A DNA stretch of 41,777 nucleotides, taken from Bacillota bacterium (GTDB lineage: Bacteria; Bacillota; Clostridia; Christensenellales; Aristaeellaceae). The position numbers and the translations under genes are program-made. The first letter of the stretch is position 1; each line of letters starts with the position of its first letter. Below are positions 1-7,556 of the stretch, piece by piece. The notes under the pieces are model-generated. The model was not told the origin of the DNA, did no database searches, and was given only the letters and a program-made list of their open reading frames with translations. The DNA is taken from contig JAEYCB010000020.1 of the NCBI GenBank assembly GCA_023404345.1, positions 1 to 41,777 on the forward strand. The letters are read 5' to 3'.

Positions 1-113
1 GTTTCTCCGGCCTTGCTTTTGGCGTACAGTTCGTCAAATGTCCGCTGCATCCCGTAATACTCGGCGTGCCGCTGGGCGTCCATACACAGGACTTTTTTCC
101 TTTCTTTTGGCAT
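1..113 (-). CDS. Group II intron reverse transcriptase/maturase, N-terminal fragment
   Basis: The first 37 codons read from ATG at 113 and run off the left edge. The peptide begins MPKERKKVL and continues with a DAQRHAEYYGMQ-type stretch, then FDELY, a start I recognise from LtrA-like group II intron proteins. These splice and mobilise the intron by target-primed reverse transcription. The start is chosen because GGGAGGTG at about 122-129 sits 7 nt upstream; an ATG at 120 in another frame would touch the SD and soon hits a stop. None of the RT catalytic motifs are inside the window, so integrity cannot be judged. Confidence 0.75.
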   Translation of the reverse strand, partial: MPKERKKVLCMDAQRHAEYYGMQRTFDELYAKSKAGE

Positions 114-810
114 AAGGCATCACCTCCCGGTTTGGAAAAGTGACCCTTTTGGTCTTACTCGAATCCTTATGATTGGATTGAATAATGCCTGTTTCCACAA
201 TTCGACTTGTGACCATTCCTCCATCCCCATTACAGGGACTTCTCCGGTTCGATCACTACTTTTCAGCAGCGGTTCACCCGCTTATTGTTCTTCGCCGGGT
301 TCTTCCTTGCGGAAGCCGCTGCCTTTCCTCGTTCCGATAATTCTATCTGTGCATCTATACCTTTAGGTTTCCGCTATGAGCCTGCCGGCTGGGATGTGCC
401 TGTAACACAACATGGTCGTTCGTAGGGCAAATTTCTACTAAACCACACCGGCTGCGCTTGAACGCACCCATACATTTCTATATGGTCTTCTTATAGACCC
501 GTACATTCGCGGATTCGTCAGTCCGCCCGCTACGGCGAACATTCTAACCATGGGTATTTTGTAGACCCTTGGCCTATAGGCAACACAGTCTGTCTCCAGA
601 CCGCTTTCGGCCACCGTTGGCGGCGGCTACGGTTGCTCTCAGCTGTTGTCGTGGGGCTTCATACACCGGCTTTTCAGCCGATGCACGCCCACCAAGGGCA
701 AGCGTTTCAGGGCGTTACCCCGTCATTCCACCTGTCGAATTACCAGTTATCCAAACAACGGTATTTGTTGTTTGTCCGCTGACTTCTTACCGCCAGCGAA
801 CGAGTCGCAC
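1..810 (-). mobile_element. Group II intron (5' part), inserted in virD4
   Basis: On the minus strand the virD4 reading frame stops matching its family exactly where the sequence GTGCGACTCG begins (position 810 downward). GTGCG is the conserved 5' end of bacterial group II introns. About 700 nt of structured, non-coding sequence follow (domains I-III), then a ribosome binding site and a maturase start in the domain IV position. The 3' part (rest of the ORF, domains V and VI, 3' splice site) lies left of the window. The insertion falls after the first base of codon 244 of virD4. A wobble-paired EBS1 candidate (TACCC on the minus strand) can be seen near 551-556, but this is tentative. Confidence 0.85.
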
Positions 811-1540
811 TCACCCAAAAATCCTCACCGGATTTATCGCCACCTCCCTTCGTGTTGACGATGATCGTATTGACCAGTTTGAGGATGTCCTTTTCGCTGC
901 GGATGTAGGCGAAGGGGTTGTAGTGCATGGACTTGCGAAAATTGATTGTGTTCAGCGACTTGATTGCATACCCATTTTTCTCAAGCATCTTGCCGCACTC
1001 AACTAAAAGAGTTCCTTTCGGGTCAGTGACCACATAGGAAGAATGAAGCTGCATGAGGTTTGGCTTAACAAAGAAACGGGTTTTACCGCTGCCAGAACCG
1101 CCAATGACCAGTATATTTTTGTTTCTGGCATACTTAGGTTGCTTGGGGCGGCTGTTCATGGTCAGAAACTCCGTTTGCGTGAGGATAACATTGTTTGAAA
1201 ACACCGGGTCGGTGTACGGCTTGATGTCTTCCGGCTTGCCCCATCGAGCTGAGCCGTATTCCTCCCCTTGACGGAATTTCTTTCGGTTCTTGCTTTTGAT
1301 GTAAACGGCGAGTTTGAAACAGGCAGCACCGGCTACACCCACAAGAAGATCAATGGGATGGAAGCTGGGAAGTGGGTTAGCGAATGCTGAACCGAAGTTG
1401 GAAAAGCCACAGCTCAGCTTGTCGATCATCTCTGTCCCGGGAGCCATGCGGAACACCGCTGCTACCTTGTCCACAAAGTAGAAGGCAAACAGATAGGGCA
1501 GATTGAGCAGAACCAGCTTTTTGATGTCCGGCTTTATCAC
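811..1540 (-). CDS. VirD4/TraG-type coupling protein, 5' exon interrupted by group II intron
   Basis: Coupling proteins are inner-membrane hexameric ATPases that bring the relaxase-DNA complex to the type IV secretion channel. The 243 codons present show two hydrophobic N-terminal segments (about residues 9-30 and 62-80), a GSARW motif near 96 and a Walker A motif GGSGSGKT at about 147-154, followed by a VVTDPKG strand. The frame agrees with the family up to GEDFWV (238-243) and is then cut by the group II intron. The start overlaps the pcfB stop by 4 nt (ATGA), so translation is coupled. The missing 3' exon would hold Walker B. Function depends on intron splicing. Confidence 0.88.
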
Positions 1541-2028
1541 AGCTCTGCACCTCGCTCCTTGGTCTTGACCTTGATCTTCTCACGATGCTTTGCTTTGGAC
1601 TGCTCCCGCTTCTGCGCAAGCTGCTCCCGAAGAGAAGGCCGCTCCTGCTTCTTGACTGCGCGAGCGGAAAACTCCTTGAAGGCTTGCGTCATGACATCCA
1701 CATCCCGCCCTTTGAAAAAGACAAGATACCGGGGTGGCTGTTCAGAGCTGTCCTTCTTGAGTGCAAAGTCAATTCCGTATTTTCTGGCGGTACGCTCAAA
1801 AGCCTTGATATTGCCGTCCGTGACTTCAATATTATTGATCGCTGCATTCTGTTCCATGAGATGCTTGATTGACTGCTTACCCTTATAGGTCTTGGGACGG
1901 GAGGCATCTCTCTGTGCCTTTTCCAGCTCTTCCACGAACTTGCGGAGCGCCTTGACCAGCATCTCAGCAGAAATTTTGCTGCCTCGGATTGCAATGGCTA
2001 CAACCTTTGTGTTTACTTCATCCTGCAT
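1537..2028 (-). CDS. PcfB family conjugation protein (DUF3801)
   Basis: A 163-residue protein with the PcfB/DUF3801 pattern: an N-terminal segment beginning MQDEVNTKVVAIA, a central KHLMEQN...IEV region and a YLVFFKGRDVDVM segment near residues 100-112. The C-terminal 50 residues are lysine/arginine- and glutamine-rich and probably coiled or disordered. PcfB of pCF10 helps link the coupling protein PcfC to the relaxosome. Here it lies directly upstream of virD4 with a 4-nt overlap, the usual order in clostridial elements. A strong SD (AAAGGAGG) precedes the ATG at 2028. Confidence 0.88.
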   Translation of the reverse strand: MQDEVNTKVVAIAIRGSKISAEMLVKALRKFVEELEKAQRDASRPKTYKGKQSIKHLMEQNAAINNIEVTDGNIKAFERTARKYGIDFALKKDSSEQPPRYLVFFKGRDVDVMTQAFKEFSARAVKKQERPSLREQLAQKREQSKAKHREKIKVKTKERGAEL

Positions 2029-2067
2029 AGGTTCCTCCTTTCAGCGTAATGAGAGGTGAATTGGCTG

Positions 2068-2103
2068 TTAAGGCGGCACACCTCGAAAATCGATGATGGG
2101 CAT
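2068..2103 (-). CDS. Possible 11-codon mini-ORF upstream of pcfB
   Basis: Between the DUF6017 gene and pcfB an ATG at 2103 is preceded by a perfect SD (GAAAGGAGG, about 8 nt spacing) and reads MPIIDFRGVPP before TAA. The SD is as strong as that of pcfB, which is unusual for a chance ATG. It could be a leader peptide or a small translated spacer that sets ribosome loading on pcfB. There is no homology evidence. Confidence 0.35.
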   Translation of the reverse strand: MPIIDFRGVPP

Positions 2104-2167
2104 GACTGAATCCTCCTTTCTAACCGTGCATTACAGCATCTCTCTGGGGCAATGTTGATACTTGTCC

Positions 2168-3028
2168 TCATAACCCTTGCTTTTTATCGACTTTGGGCTG
2201 ACCATAGAGATCGTGATTGACCAACGCAGCGTAGTAATTGTCCATTGTCAGTGAAGCATTGTAGAGTGCTGTGAGTAGATAGGCCCGGATATTCCGAATG
2301 CCTGATGGGTTCTCATCCATTGCGTGAAGGACATACTCGATATGGCTGCTATCAAGTTTGAGAAAACGGGATTTAACCACAGCCTGCGGCATATCCTCAC
2401 CGTTGATACGGATCGTAGGGCTTGTAGAGCAGATTGCATCCAGCATGATTTCTACCAATTCGTTTACGCGGTCAGCATCAATGCGGTTGTTCCGCTCCAA
2501 CAGTTCAAGCTCAAGGTTTTCACGAATTAGTTCTTCATAACTTGCTCTCTCAGCCATCCGATCCATCCCATCAAGATTGATAGATTGATAATTGCTTAGA
2601 GAGTTATTTCTTTTTTGGGTAATTACTTGATCAGTATTTATTTGTGCGGGAGTTTCCGTATGTGGTTTCTCCATATCTGGATTGTCCACATCTGGATTTT
2701 CCATGTGTGGATTGTCCGTATGTGGGTATCCCGGCTGAGGCTCTTCGTATATTTCAAAGAGCATACTGCTCATCCTGCCTTTACTGTCCCGCTGACGGTA
2801 TCGGACAAGGTAGCCGTATTTTTCAAGCTCGCGGAGTGCTGACAGGATTGCATCGGGGCCTTCTTTGCAGATTGCAGACAGGCCACGGGTAGAGAATTTC
2901 CAGCCATCATTGAATGAGAGCATCTTCGAGAGAAGCCCTACGGCCTTGAGTGACAGGTTTTTGTCTCTGAGGTGGAAATTCGCCATAACCGTGTAGCCTC
3001 GATTCTTGTTTACACGGTAGACCGCCAT
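2168..3028 (-). CDS. DUF6017 / RepA N-terminal-like helix-turn-helix protein
   Basis: A 286-residue protein. Residues 1-110 resemble the winged-helix N-terminal domain of plasmid RepA-type initiators (motifs LSLKAVGLLSKML and ISTRGLSAICKEG-like helices, then LRELEKYGYLVR). A linker at about 115-140 is a degenerate repeat of a PHTDNPHMENPD type. The C-terminal DUF6017 part (about 160-280) includes SSHIEYVLHAM and IRNIRAYLLTALYNA, common in DnaD-like replication proteins. In conjugative elements it stands upstream of pcfB and virD4, as here, and is thought to serve replication or regulation of the excised form. Confidence 0.8.
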   Translation of the reverse strand: MAVYRVNKNRGYTVMANFHLRDKNLSLKAVGLLSKMLSFNDGWKFSTRGLSAICKEGPDAILSALRELEKYGYLVRYRQRDSKGRMSSMLFEIYEEPQPGYPHTDNPHMENPDVDNPDMEKPHTETPAQINTDQVITQKRNNSLSNYQSINLDGMDRMAERASYEELIRENLELELLERNNRIDADRVNELVEIMLDAICSTSPTIRINGEDMPQAVVKSRFLKLDSSHIEYVLHAMDENPSGIRNIRAYLLTALYNASLTMDNYYAALVNHDLYGQPKVDKKQGL

Positions 3029-3040
3029 AGGATCGCCCCC

Positions 3041-3286
3041 TTAGTTCGAGGGGAGGGTATTCGAGGTGCAACACTGCTCCCGCAGCTTTCGGGTTGAAAC
3101 AGGGTAAGGGTAGTACGGGCATTCCTCGAAAACACAGGACTGGTATTTCCAGTTTGGCCGATGGAACCGACAGGAGCGGCACTCCGGGCAGATACCATCA
3201 CATCCGCTGTCATAGTGTTCAAAGCCGGGTTTCTCTGTCATGAGTGCTTCAAAAGCTTGCAACTTTCCGGCTGTCATGTAGCTCAT
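3041..3286 (-). CDS. Small cysteine-rich hypothetical protein
   Basis: An 81-residue protein starting MSYMTAGKLQAFEALM, with a cysteine-rich centre (CDGICPECRSC, then CVFEECPYYP) that probably binds a metal ion or an Fe-S cluster. It ends 12 nt before the DUF6017 gene, so the two are cotranscribed. Similar short proteins occupy this slot in related conjugative elements, but I know of no assigned function. A good SD (GGAGACGAGAAG) precedes the start. Confidence 0.7.
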   Translation of the reverse strand: MSYMTAGKLQAFEALMTEKPGFEHYDSGCDGICPECRSCRFHRPNWKYQSCVFEECPYYPYPVSTRKLREQCCTSNTLPSN

Positions 3287-3353
3287 CTTCTCGTCTCCTT
3301 TCTTCGCCGTATCGCCGTCTCTGCAAATGGCAGATCAATCCAGCTTTTAGGCA

Positions 3354-3411
3354 ACAAAAAAAGAGGGTTTGCTTCATACTCCAAAATGGAGAATGAAACA
3401 AACCCTCTTAG
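3354..3411 (-). terminator. Rho-independent terminator of the DUF5348-DUF6050 operon
   Basis: A long near-perfect hairpin (arms 3361-3383 and 3387-3409, AAGAGGGTTTG pairing with CAAACCCTCTT and continuing inward) lies directly after the DUF6050 stop. On the minus strand it is followed by a run of eight or nine T. It separates this operon from the cysteine-rich/DUF6017/pcfB/virD4 operon. Confidence 0.85.
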
Positions 3412-3415
3412 CTTT

Positions 3416-3715
3416 TTAGATGATTTCTTGAATTGTATGAATGATACCGAACAATACCCCGATGATCAGGGCAAGTCCCCCAATGAGACCTCCAAGGATG
3501 ATGTTCAAGGCAAATACTCCAACTGTGCCGGATATACCGTAGCCGAAGGGGATCAACCAGAGGCACATCCTCCGTATCCCAAACGGAAAGCCTACACACA
3601 GCCAGAGAAGGAAAAAGTCGCATACGCCGTCTGTCATATAGATCGGCTTAAAGAACGCTGCGAGGCAGAGTGCTAACAGAAGAGGCAGCAGCACCTCCTT
3701 GAAAAAGGTCTTCAC
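3416..3715 (-). CDS. DUF6050 family small membrane protein
   Basis: A 99-residue, very hydrophobic protein with about four membrane segments: near residues 6-24, 33-49, 52-72 and 75-95. The last is a glycine/isoleucine-rich GGLIGGLALIIGVLFG helix. Its start overlaps the DUF5348 stop by 4 nt, so the two are translationally coupled. It matches the DUF6050 proteins found in clostridial conjugative elements; its role is unknown. A terminator follows at once. Confidence 0.72.
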   Translation of the reverse strand: MKTFFKEVLLPLLLALCLAAFFKPIYMTDGVCDFFLLWLCVGFPFGIRRMCLWLIPFGYGISGTVGVFALNIILGGLIGGLALIIGVLFGIIHTIQEII

Positions 3716-3924
3716 ATCCTCACCCTCAATCCCTGCAAGTCATGGGTGCGAATGCCGACCAAGTACCAATCGGAGGCCATTTCAATCCGGGTGGGCTTCC
3801 ATCTGCCGCCAACCATGACATCGAAGCACTCACCGCAGTGAAGTCCTCCATAGTAGTTGTCGAGATCAAATCGGATGTCATACCGGCCAGCATTGCTGTC
3901 ATAAACCAAAGTTCCCTGTTTCAT
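3712..3924 (-). CDS. DUF5348 domain protein
   Basis: A 70-residue protein starting MKQGTLVYDSNAGRYDIRF and showing YYGGLHCGECF and WYLVGI, a pattern I recognise as DUF5348 of mobile elements. The start at 3924 is chosen because GAAAGGAGC lies 6 nt upstream; an in-frame ATG 12 codons earlier has no SD. It is probably a small soluble beta-rich protein. It is coupled to the DUF6050 membrane protein, so the two may act together. Function is unknown. Confidence 0.75.
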   Translation of the reverse strand: MKQGTLVYDSNAGRYDIRFDLDNYYGGLHCGECFDVMVGGRWKPTRIEMASDWYLVGIRTHDLQGLRVRM

Positions 3925-4008
3925 ATCGAAGCTCCTTTCATCTTCGGTTGAGATCAGCACTGCCGGTGACTTTTCTGTCCTCCTATACTCTGATATTCCC
4001 GGTGTGCT

Positions 4009-4116
4009 GATTGTTGTGCAAATTAGTCTTCTCTCAGGTCAAAAAAGAAGGGACTAAGCCAGAATCCCTTGAGTTTCAAGGTCTTTCTGATTTAGTCCCA
4101 TTATCGCACAACAATC
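4009..4116. repeat. 108-bp segment bounded by 11-bp perfect inverted repeats
   Basis: GATTGTTGTGC at 4009-4019 is matched by GCACAACAATC at 4106-4116. A second, inner inverted pair (GGGACTAA at 4050-4057 with TTAGTCCC at 4092-4099) lies between. The right copy sits exactly where the serine recombinase frame departs from its family, so this segment marks the breakpoint. It could be a tiny MITE-like insertion or the scar of a recombination event. Confidence 0.55.
4042..4070 (-). terminator. Putative rho-independent terminator after recombinase fragment
   Basis: On the minus strand AAGGGA and TCCCTT (4065-4070 and 4048-4053) form a short stem around an 11-nt loop, followed by CTTTTTTGAC. It would end transcripts from the cysteine-rich VLP-tnpW-recombinase operon. 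The stem is short, so confidence is moderate. Confidence 0.5.
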
Positions 4117-4386
4117 CTTTACGATCACATGGGCAACCTTACCGGCTTCGATATCTGCCTCCAACTGCTTCCATGCGGGGCGGTTGAAATTGCCGCCGCT
4201 CCAACCGTCATCGGTATAGTGCTGGATATTGGTGTAACCTCTCTGCTCGGCATAGCTTTCGAGGTATTTTTTCTGATTGACAATGCTGTTGCTATCGCCA
4301 ACCTGGTCATCGTCACGGGAAAGTCTCTCGTATAATGCCGTAATTTTATTGGGATCCTGTCCCACAGTCTGTTTCACGCTCATCAT
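4054..4386 (-). pseudogene. Large serine recombinase, truncated after about 88 residues
   Basis: The N-terminal resolvase domain is clear: ITALYERLSRDD holds the catalytic serine, followed by NSIVNQKKYLESYAEQRG and YTDDGWSGGNFNRPAW. Normal members run 500 residues or more and continue VIVKD with a MSR-VGRDY motif. Here VIVKD is followed by unrelated residues (CCAIMGLN) and a stop at 110 codons. The zinc-ribbon and DNA-binding parts are absent, so it cannot recombine DNA. The start overlaps the tnpW stop by 4 nt, the usual arrangement. The break coincides with an 11-bp inverted repeat. Confidence 0.85.
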
Positions 4387-4598
4387 GATGCGCTCCTTTC
4401 AGACTGTCGGCTCATTTGTGGTGCATCTATTATATCATACTTTTCGCAACTTGTGTGAACTTCATTGCGAATAATTCGTAAAATTTTATCTTCCATTGTT
4501 TCGGTGCCGCTTTCATTGAACACAACCTTAACCTTGTAAGTCGTGCCGCCGATGCGGTGGGTGGTGTAAGCAAAGTTCTTGTTTTCGTTTTTTACCAT
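4383..4598 (-). CDS. Transposon-encoded TnpW family protein
   Basis: A 71-residue protein starting MVKNENKNFAYTTHRIGG and ending QMSRQSERSAS, which matches the TnpW proteins encoded just upstream of large serine recombinases in clostridial transposons. The ATG at 4598 is preferred because GGAGG lies about 10 nt upstream; an in-frame ATG at 4631 has no SD. The stop overlaps the recombinase start. Its role is not established; the position suggests an accessory to or regulator of recombination. Confidence 0.8.
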   Translation of the reverse strand: MVKNENKNFAYTTHRIGGTTYKVKVVFNESGTETMEDKILRIIRNEVHTSCEKYDIIDAPQMSRQSERSAS

Positions 4599-4727
4599 AG
4601 GCAAATTTCCTCCATAGATTGAAAAATTCATAATTTTGGTGTATACTATTGATAGTTCCGACTGTCTGTAACCATTTGTGCGGTTAAAACGGGGTATAAG
4701 GTATTAACCCCTTACCCACGCAGAAAT

Positions 4728-4767
4728 GCCCTCAAAAAAGCCTTGCGGCACAAGGCTTTTCGAGGGC
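4728..4767. terminator. Long hairpin after the cysteine-rich VLP gene
   Basis: GCCCTC-AAAAAGCCTTG pairs with CAAGGCTTTT-GAGGGC around a 5-nt loop. It lies 20 nt beyond the VLP-gene stop on the minus strand. There is no clean T-run on either side, so it may be an attenuator between the VLP gene and tnpW rather than a full terminator. Confidence 0.5.
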
Positions 4768-4786
4768 AAAACGGTTACATGGTGTC

Positions 4787-5149
4787 TTATTTCTGCTTTA
4801 CTCGGTGCTTTCGCACTCTTGCCGCCGTTTGCTTGCGTCTTGCTTCTGCGGCGCATTTGTCGGAACAGTAAGCTCGTTTACCGTTCTTTTGAAAATGCTT
4901 GCCGCATTCCTTGCAGACGGCAAGAGGCATCGGCTCGAATACGGCTTGCAGCTCCGGTGCTTCGGGTAGTAAATCCGAACGGAACTTTCTGCATAGTGCG
5001 CTGTTGGTATAGCAGATACCAAACATATAGCAGTTGCAGTCCAGCGGCAGGCAGCCGTATTCCTTGTCGTAGTTGGCGCACTTGGAGACAACCAATTTCC
5101 TGATCTGTCTTTTCTCCTTTCCCGTCAGCTCACGATAGATTTTAGTCAT
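4787..5149 (-). CDS. Cysteine-rich VLP domain protein
   Basis: A 120-residue protein. The N-terminal half has the cysteine-rich VLP domain pattern (KEKRQIRKLVVSKCANYD, then GCLPLDCNCYMFGICY). The C-terminal third has a CKEC-x12-CSDKC zinc-finger motif followed by a basic tail rich in Arg and Lys, suggesting nucleic acid binding. The ATG at 5149 has a strong SD (AAAGGAGG). It heads the minus-strand operon towards tnpW and the recombinase and is divergent from the sigma-like gene. It may be a regulator of the element, which is inference. Confidence 0.78.
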   Translation of the reverse strand: MTKIYRELTGKEKRQIRKLVVSKCANYDKEYGCLPLDCNCYMFGICYTNSALCRKFRSDLLPEAPELQAVFEPMPLAVCKECGKHFQKNGKRAYCSDKCAAEARRKQTAARVRKHRVKQK

Positions 5150-5307
5150 AGGCAGTTTCCTCCTTTCTTTAGTGTCGGAAGTAATATAATCGCAGATAAA
5201 ATATATTACTCCCTCACTAATAGGAGAAATACGGGGTGTTTAGCGGAACTGTTTTTTCGGAAAATCAAAGAAAATTTGAAAAATATTTTTGAAGGGAGGT
5301 TTCTGCG
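5150..5307. promoter_or_regulatory. AT-rich divergent intergenic region
   Basis: This 158-bp AT-rich stretch separates the minus-strand VLP gene from the plus-strand sigma-like gene and must hold both promoters. I could not assign convincing -35/-10 pairs. It ends in GGGAGG, the SD of the GTG-started sigma-like gene. Confidence 0.4.
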
Positions 5308-6285
5308 GTGTTCGACGATCCCGAACGATACGAAAATGACGGTCTTTTTGATGAAGATACCGATTATGAAGATGTTGAATATGAAGCGGACAATTCCGAT
5401 TACATAGTCGATGACGAGGATGAGGAAGATGAAAACGCCCTTTGGGATGATGCGGACGAAGATGCCGCTGATAAGGACGATGCCGATGAACCTCCCGAAA
5501 AGAAACGAAGGAAGCGAAAGAAAAAAGTGCTTTTCACTGACAGCGATACCGATGCTGAGGATGCGGAAGCGGAGGAATACGAAAAGACACGGCGCTCTCT
5601 TGCAAAGGAACAGCGTATCATTGATGAAATAGAAGCCGATGCCGCAGAAAATCCCATAGAGGATGACGGGGATGATACCGGGGACGAGCAGCCCGAACGC
5701 AAACTCTTAAAGCGTGAACTTCGGGCGCAGGCTTTGAAGCGGTTGGAGGATTCTGCCCGAACGCTGAAAGATTACGAAAACCTTGTGGCGTGGTATGACC
5801 GGCTCGATGCCAACCGTCAGCGCAAGGAGCGCTATCACGAGCTGTACCGAAGCGGTGACGATGTTCCCCTTGACTACGGTGCATCCGAAGATGCTTTGTG
5901 TTTCCCCGACACGCTGAACGATGTATTAAAGCGGCAGGAGCGCAAAGGCGATTACATAGATTCCATTTTCTATTGTCCTTACGATATTCACGAGCTTGTG
6001 ACGGATGCGGATATGTCCGTTATCCTGCGGGAGCTGAACGAGGATCATAAGTTCCTGTTGTTCTTATGGGCATTACGGCAGTACAGCTCCGTCAAGATCG
6101 CCGCTATCCGTGGGCAGTCAGACCGTAATATCCGCAAGGTGCGGAACACCATGCTCAAAAAGATACGGAAAAAGTTGCTTGAAGCTCTCACTAAAAAGAT
6201 GAAAGCACAGCAGCCCTTGACCTTGCTTGAAAAAGAATTTCTGAGCGAAAATGGCGTGGATATTGAAAACAACAGCAATGCGTAA
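5308..6285 (+). CDS. Sigma-70 region 4-like DNA-binding protein with acidic N-terminus
   Basis: A 325-residue protein starting at GTG, with GGGAGG about 10 nt upstream. Residues 1-125 are extremely acidic (runs of Asp/Glu), broken by one basic patch (KKRRKRKKK near 64-72). Residues 135-180 are helical and charged. Residues 234-290 form a sigma region-4-like helix-turn-helix (VILRELNEDHKFLLFLW, then IAAIRGQSDRNIRKVRNTML). Similar proteins occur in conjugative elements as putative sigma factors, but no region 2 is visible, so it probably acts as a regulator or anti-/co-factor rather than a complete sigma factor. It heads the cargo operon. Confidence 0.7.
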   Translation: MFDDPERYENDGLFDEDTDYEDVEYEADNSDYIVDDEDEEDENALWDDADEDAADKDDADEPPEKKRRKRKKKVLFTDSDTDAEDAEAEEYEKTRRSLAKEQRIIDEIEADAAENPIEDDGDDTGDEQPERKLLKRELRAQALKRLEDSARTLKDYENLVAWYDRLDANRQRKERYHELYRSGDDVPLDYGASEDALCFPDTLNDVLKRQERKGDYIDSIFYCPYDIHELVTDADMSVILRELNEDHKFLLFLWALRQYSSVKIAAIRGQSDRNIRKVRNTMLKKIRKKLLEALTKKMKAQQPLTLLEKEFLSENGVDIENNSNA

Positions 6286-6330
6286 TATAATTATAGACAA
6301 TATGGGTTACAATACATAGTGGAGGAACAG

Positions 6331-6618
6331 ATGGCTATGAAGGATAAGGTAAAAGCCGAAGAAGCAATGCGGGAATTAACGCTGATGCTCTTGTATCTCT
6401 CCAGATTTGCACAGGGAGAGAAGTTTGACGAGGCAAAGGATTTTTATGCCTGGAAAGGTTACGATTTCGATATTTTGAATGAACTGGATGATGCTGATTA
6501 CATACGGCAAGGCAGTCATCCGTCCCGTTCTAAGTCGGTATATATTACCGAAAGCGGTATGGAGCAGGCACGGGAGCTTTTAACCAAGTATGGAATAGAC
6601 GATTGGAGGCGTAGGTGA
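6331..6618 (+). CDS. DUF6429 family protein
   Basis: A 95-residue protein with the DUF6429 pattern: AMRELTLMLLYLSRF, AWKGYDFDILNELDDADYI and a winged-helix-like end SVYITESGMEQARELL. The ATG at 6331 is chosen because GGAGG (6321-6325) is correctly spaced; the earlier in-frame GTG at 6319 would overlap the SD itself. It probably folds as a small winged helix, which would suit a regulator. It sits 45 nt after the sigma-like gene and 4 nt before the next gene. Confidence 0.75.
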   Translation: MAMKDKVKAEEAMRELTLMLLYLSRFAQGEKFDEAKDFYAWKGYDFDILNELDDADYIRQGSHPSRSKSVYITESGMEQARELLTKYGIDDWRRR

Positions 6619-6622
6619 GATT

Positions 6623-7540
6623 ATGAAAAGTATATTTCAGCGCACCAGTTCACATTGGGTGCGATATAGTGAATACGAATGGAAAACTGCGGAGAACGGT
6701 ATGCTGTATCTCACGCCTACACCAACAGCACATCCGGGTATTTATGACCCGCTGAGTGAATATCAACGGCTTATCCTGGATGCCATTGATATTGGTCGGA
6801 TGGAATCGCAGAAGAAAACACCACAGGAGATACAAAAATCAATTCAACAGTTTGCGGTGAAATATGGCCTACTTGGTCTTATGACAGCGCTGCCTACCAC
6901 ACCGAACTTTATGGATTATGAAGCGGTATATCTGCCGAAGAACCATTTTATCCGTGAAGAATCCATGTCTACGATGGACTATCTCGATTTGTTCTTTCCT
7001 TTTGTCAAGCCGGATGTGGTCAAGCGTGGCGTGGAATCCATGTGGAATATAAGCAATGACCGTGCGATGATGGCACTCGCTTTGACCATGTCAGCAGACA
7101 AGCCGATGGCGGTCAATATGAGCTTCCAGAGAGAATACGCTGAGCCTTATGAGTGGATAAAGCAGCAGTTCATTGATATTGCCTTTTCTTATCTGACTTC
7201 TGTGCTGTTCTATGAAGATTATGATATGATGTCTCCCGAACAGCGGCTTTTGATGCAGCAGGGCATGGAAGCCTTTGGCGGTAATGCACCGACCTATCGC
7301 ATCGCTCTGCTTGATAAGCCTACGATTGTTTGGGATTTCCATTCCCTTATGCTCGGCATACAGATGATGTTCAGTTTCATGCTGACCGACACGGAGAAGC
7401 CCATCCGTATCTGCAAGCACTGTTTGCAGACCTTTGTGGCAAGCAGACCGAGTGCTATTTTCTGCAGCCCACAGTGCAAGAACAAGTATAATGTGTATAA
7501 GAGCAGAGCAAACAAAAACGGTTCTGCCGATGGCGAATAA
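6623..7540 (+). CDS. Hypothetical protein with C-terminal zinc finger
   Basis: A 305-residue protein starting MKSIFQRTSSHWVRYSEYEW. The central part contains conserved aromatic stretches such as GLLGLMTALPTTPNFMDYEA and FFPFVKPD. The C-terminus (about 261-288) has a C-x2-C-x13-C-x3-C finger (ICKHC...FCSPQC) like CGNR-type zinc fingers. I recognise the family as frequent in clostridial mobile elements but without known function. It is translated from the same operon as DUF6429 (4-nt gap) and RhuM (16-nt gap). Confidence 0.65.
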   Translation: MKSIFQRTSSHWVRYSEYEWKTAENGMLYLTPTPTAHPGIYDPLSEYQRLILDAIDIGRMESQKKTPQEIQKSIQQFAVKYGLLGLMTALPTTPNFMDYEAVYLPKNHFIREESMSTMDYLDLFFPFVKPDVVKRGVESMWNISNDRAMMALALTMSADKPMAVNMSFQREYAEPYEWIKQQFIDIAFSYLTSVLFYEDYDMMSPEQRLLMQQGMEAFGGNAPTYRIALLDKPTIVWDFHSLMLGIQMMFSFMLTDTEKPIRICKHCLQTFVASRPSAIFCSPQCKNKYNVYKSRANKNGSADGE

Positions 7541-7556
7541 AGGACGGTGATACATA

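Noticed and set aside
34..216. 60-codon frame on the minus strand at the window start
   Set aside because: It lies in intron RNA and overlaps the maturase in another frame without its own SD; the frame from ATG 113 matches a maturase N-terminus.
569..1006. 145-codon plus-strand frame over the intron/virD4 junction
   Set aside because: It is antisense to structured intron RNA and to the conserved virD4 coding sequence; no motif.
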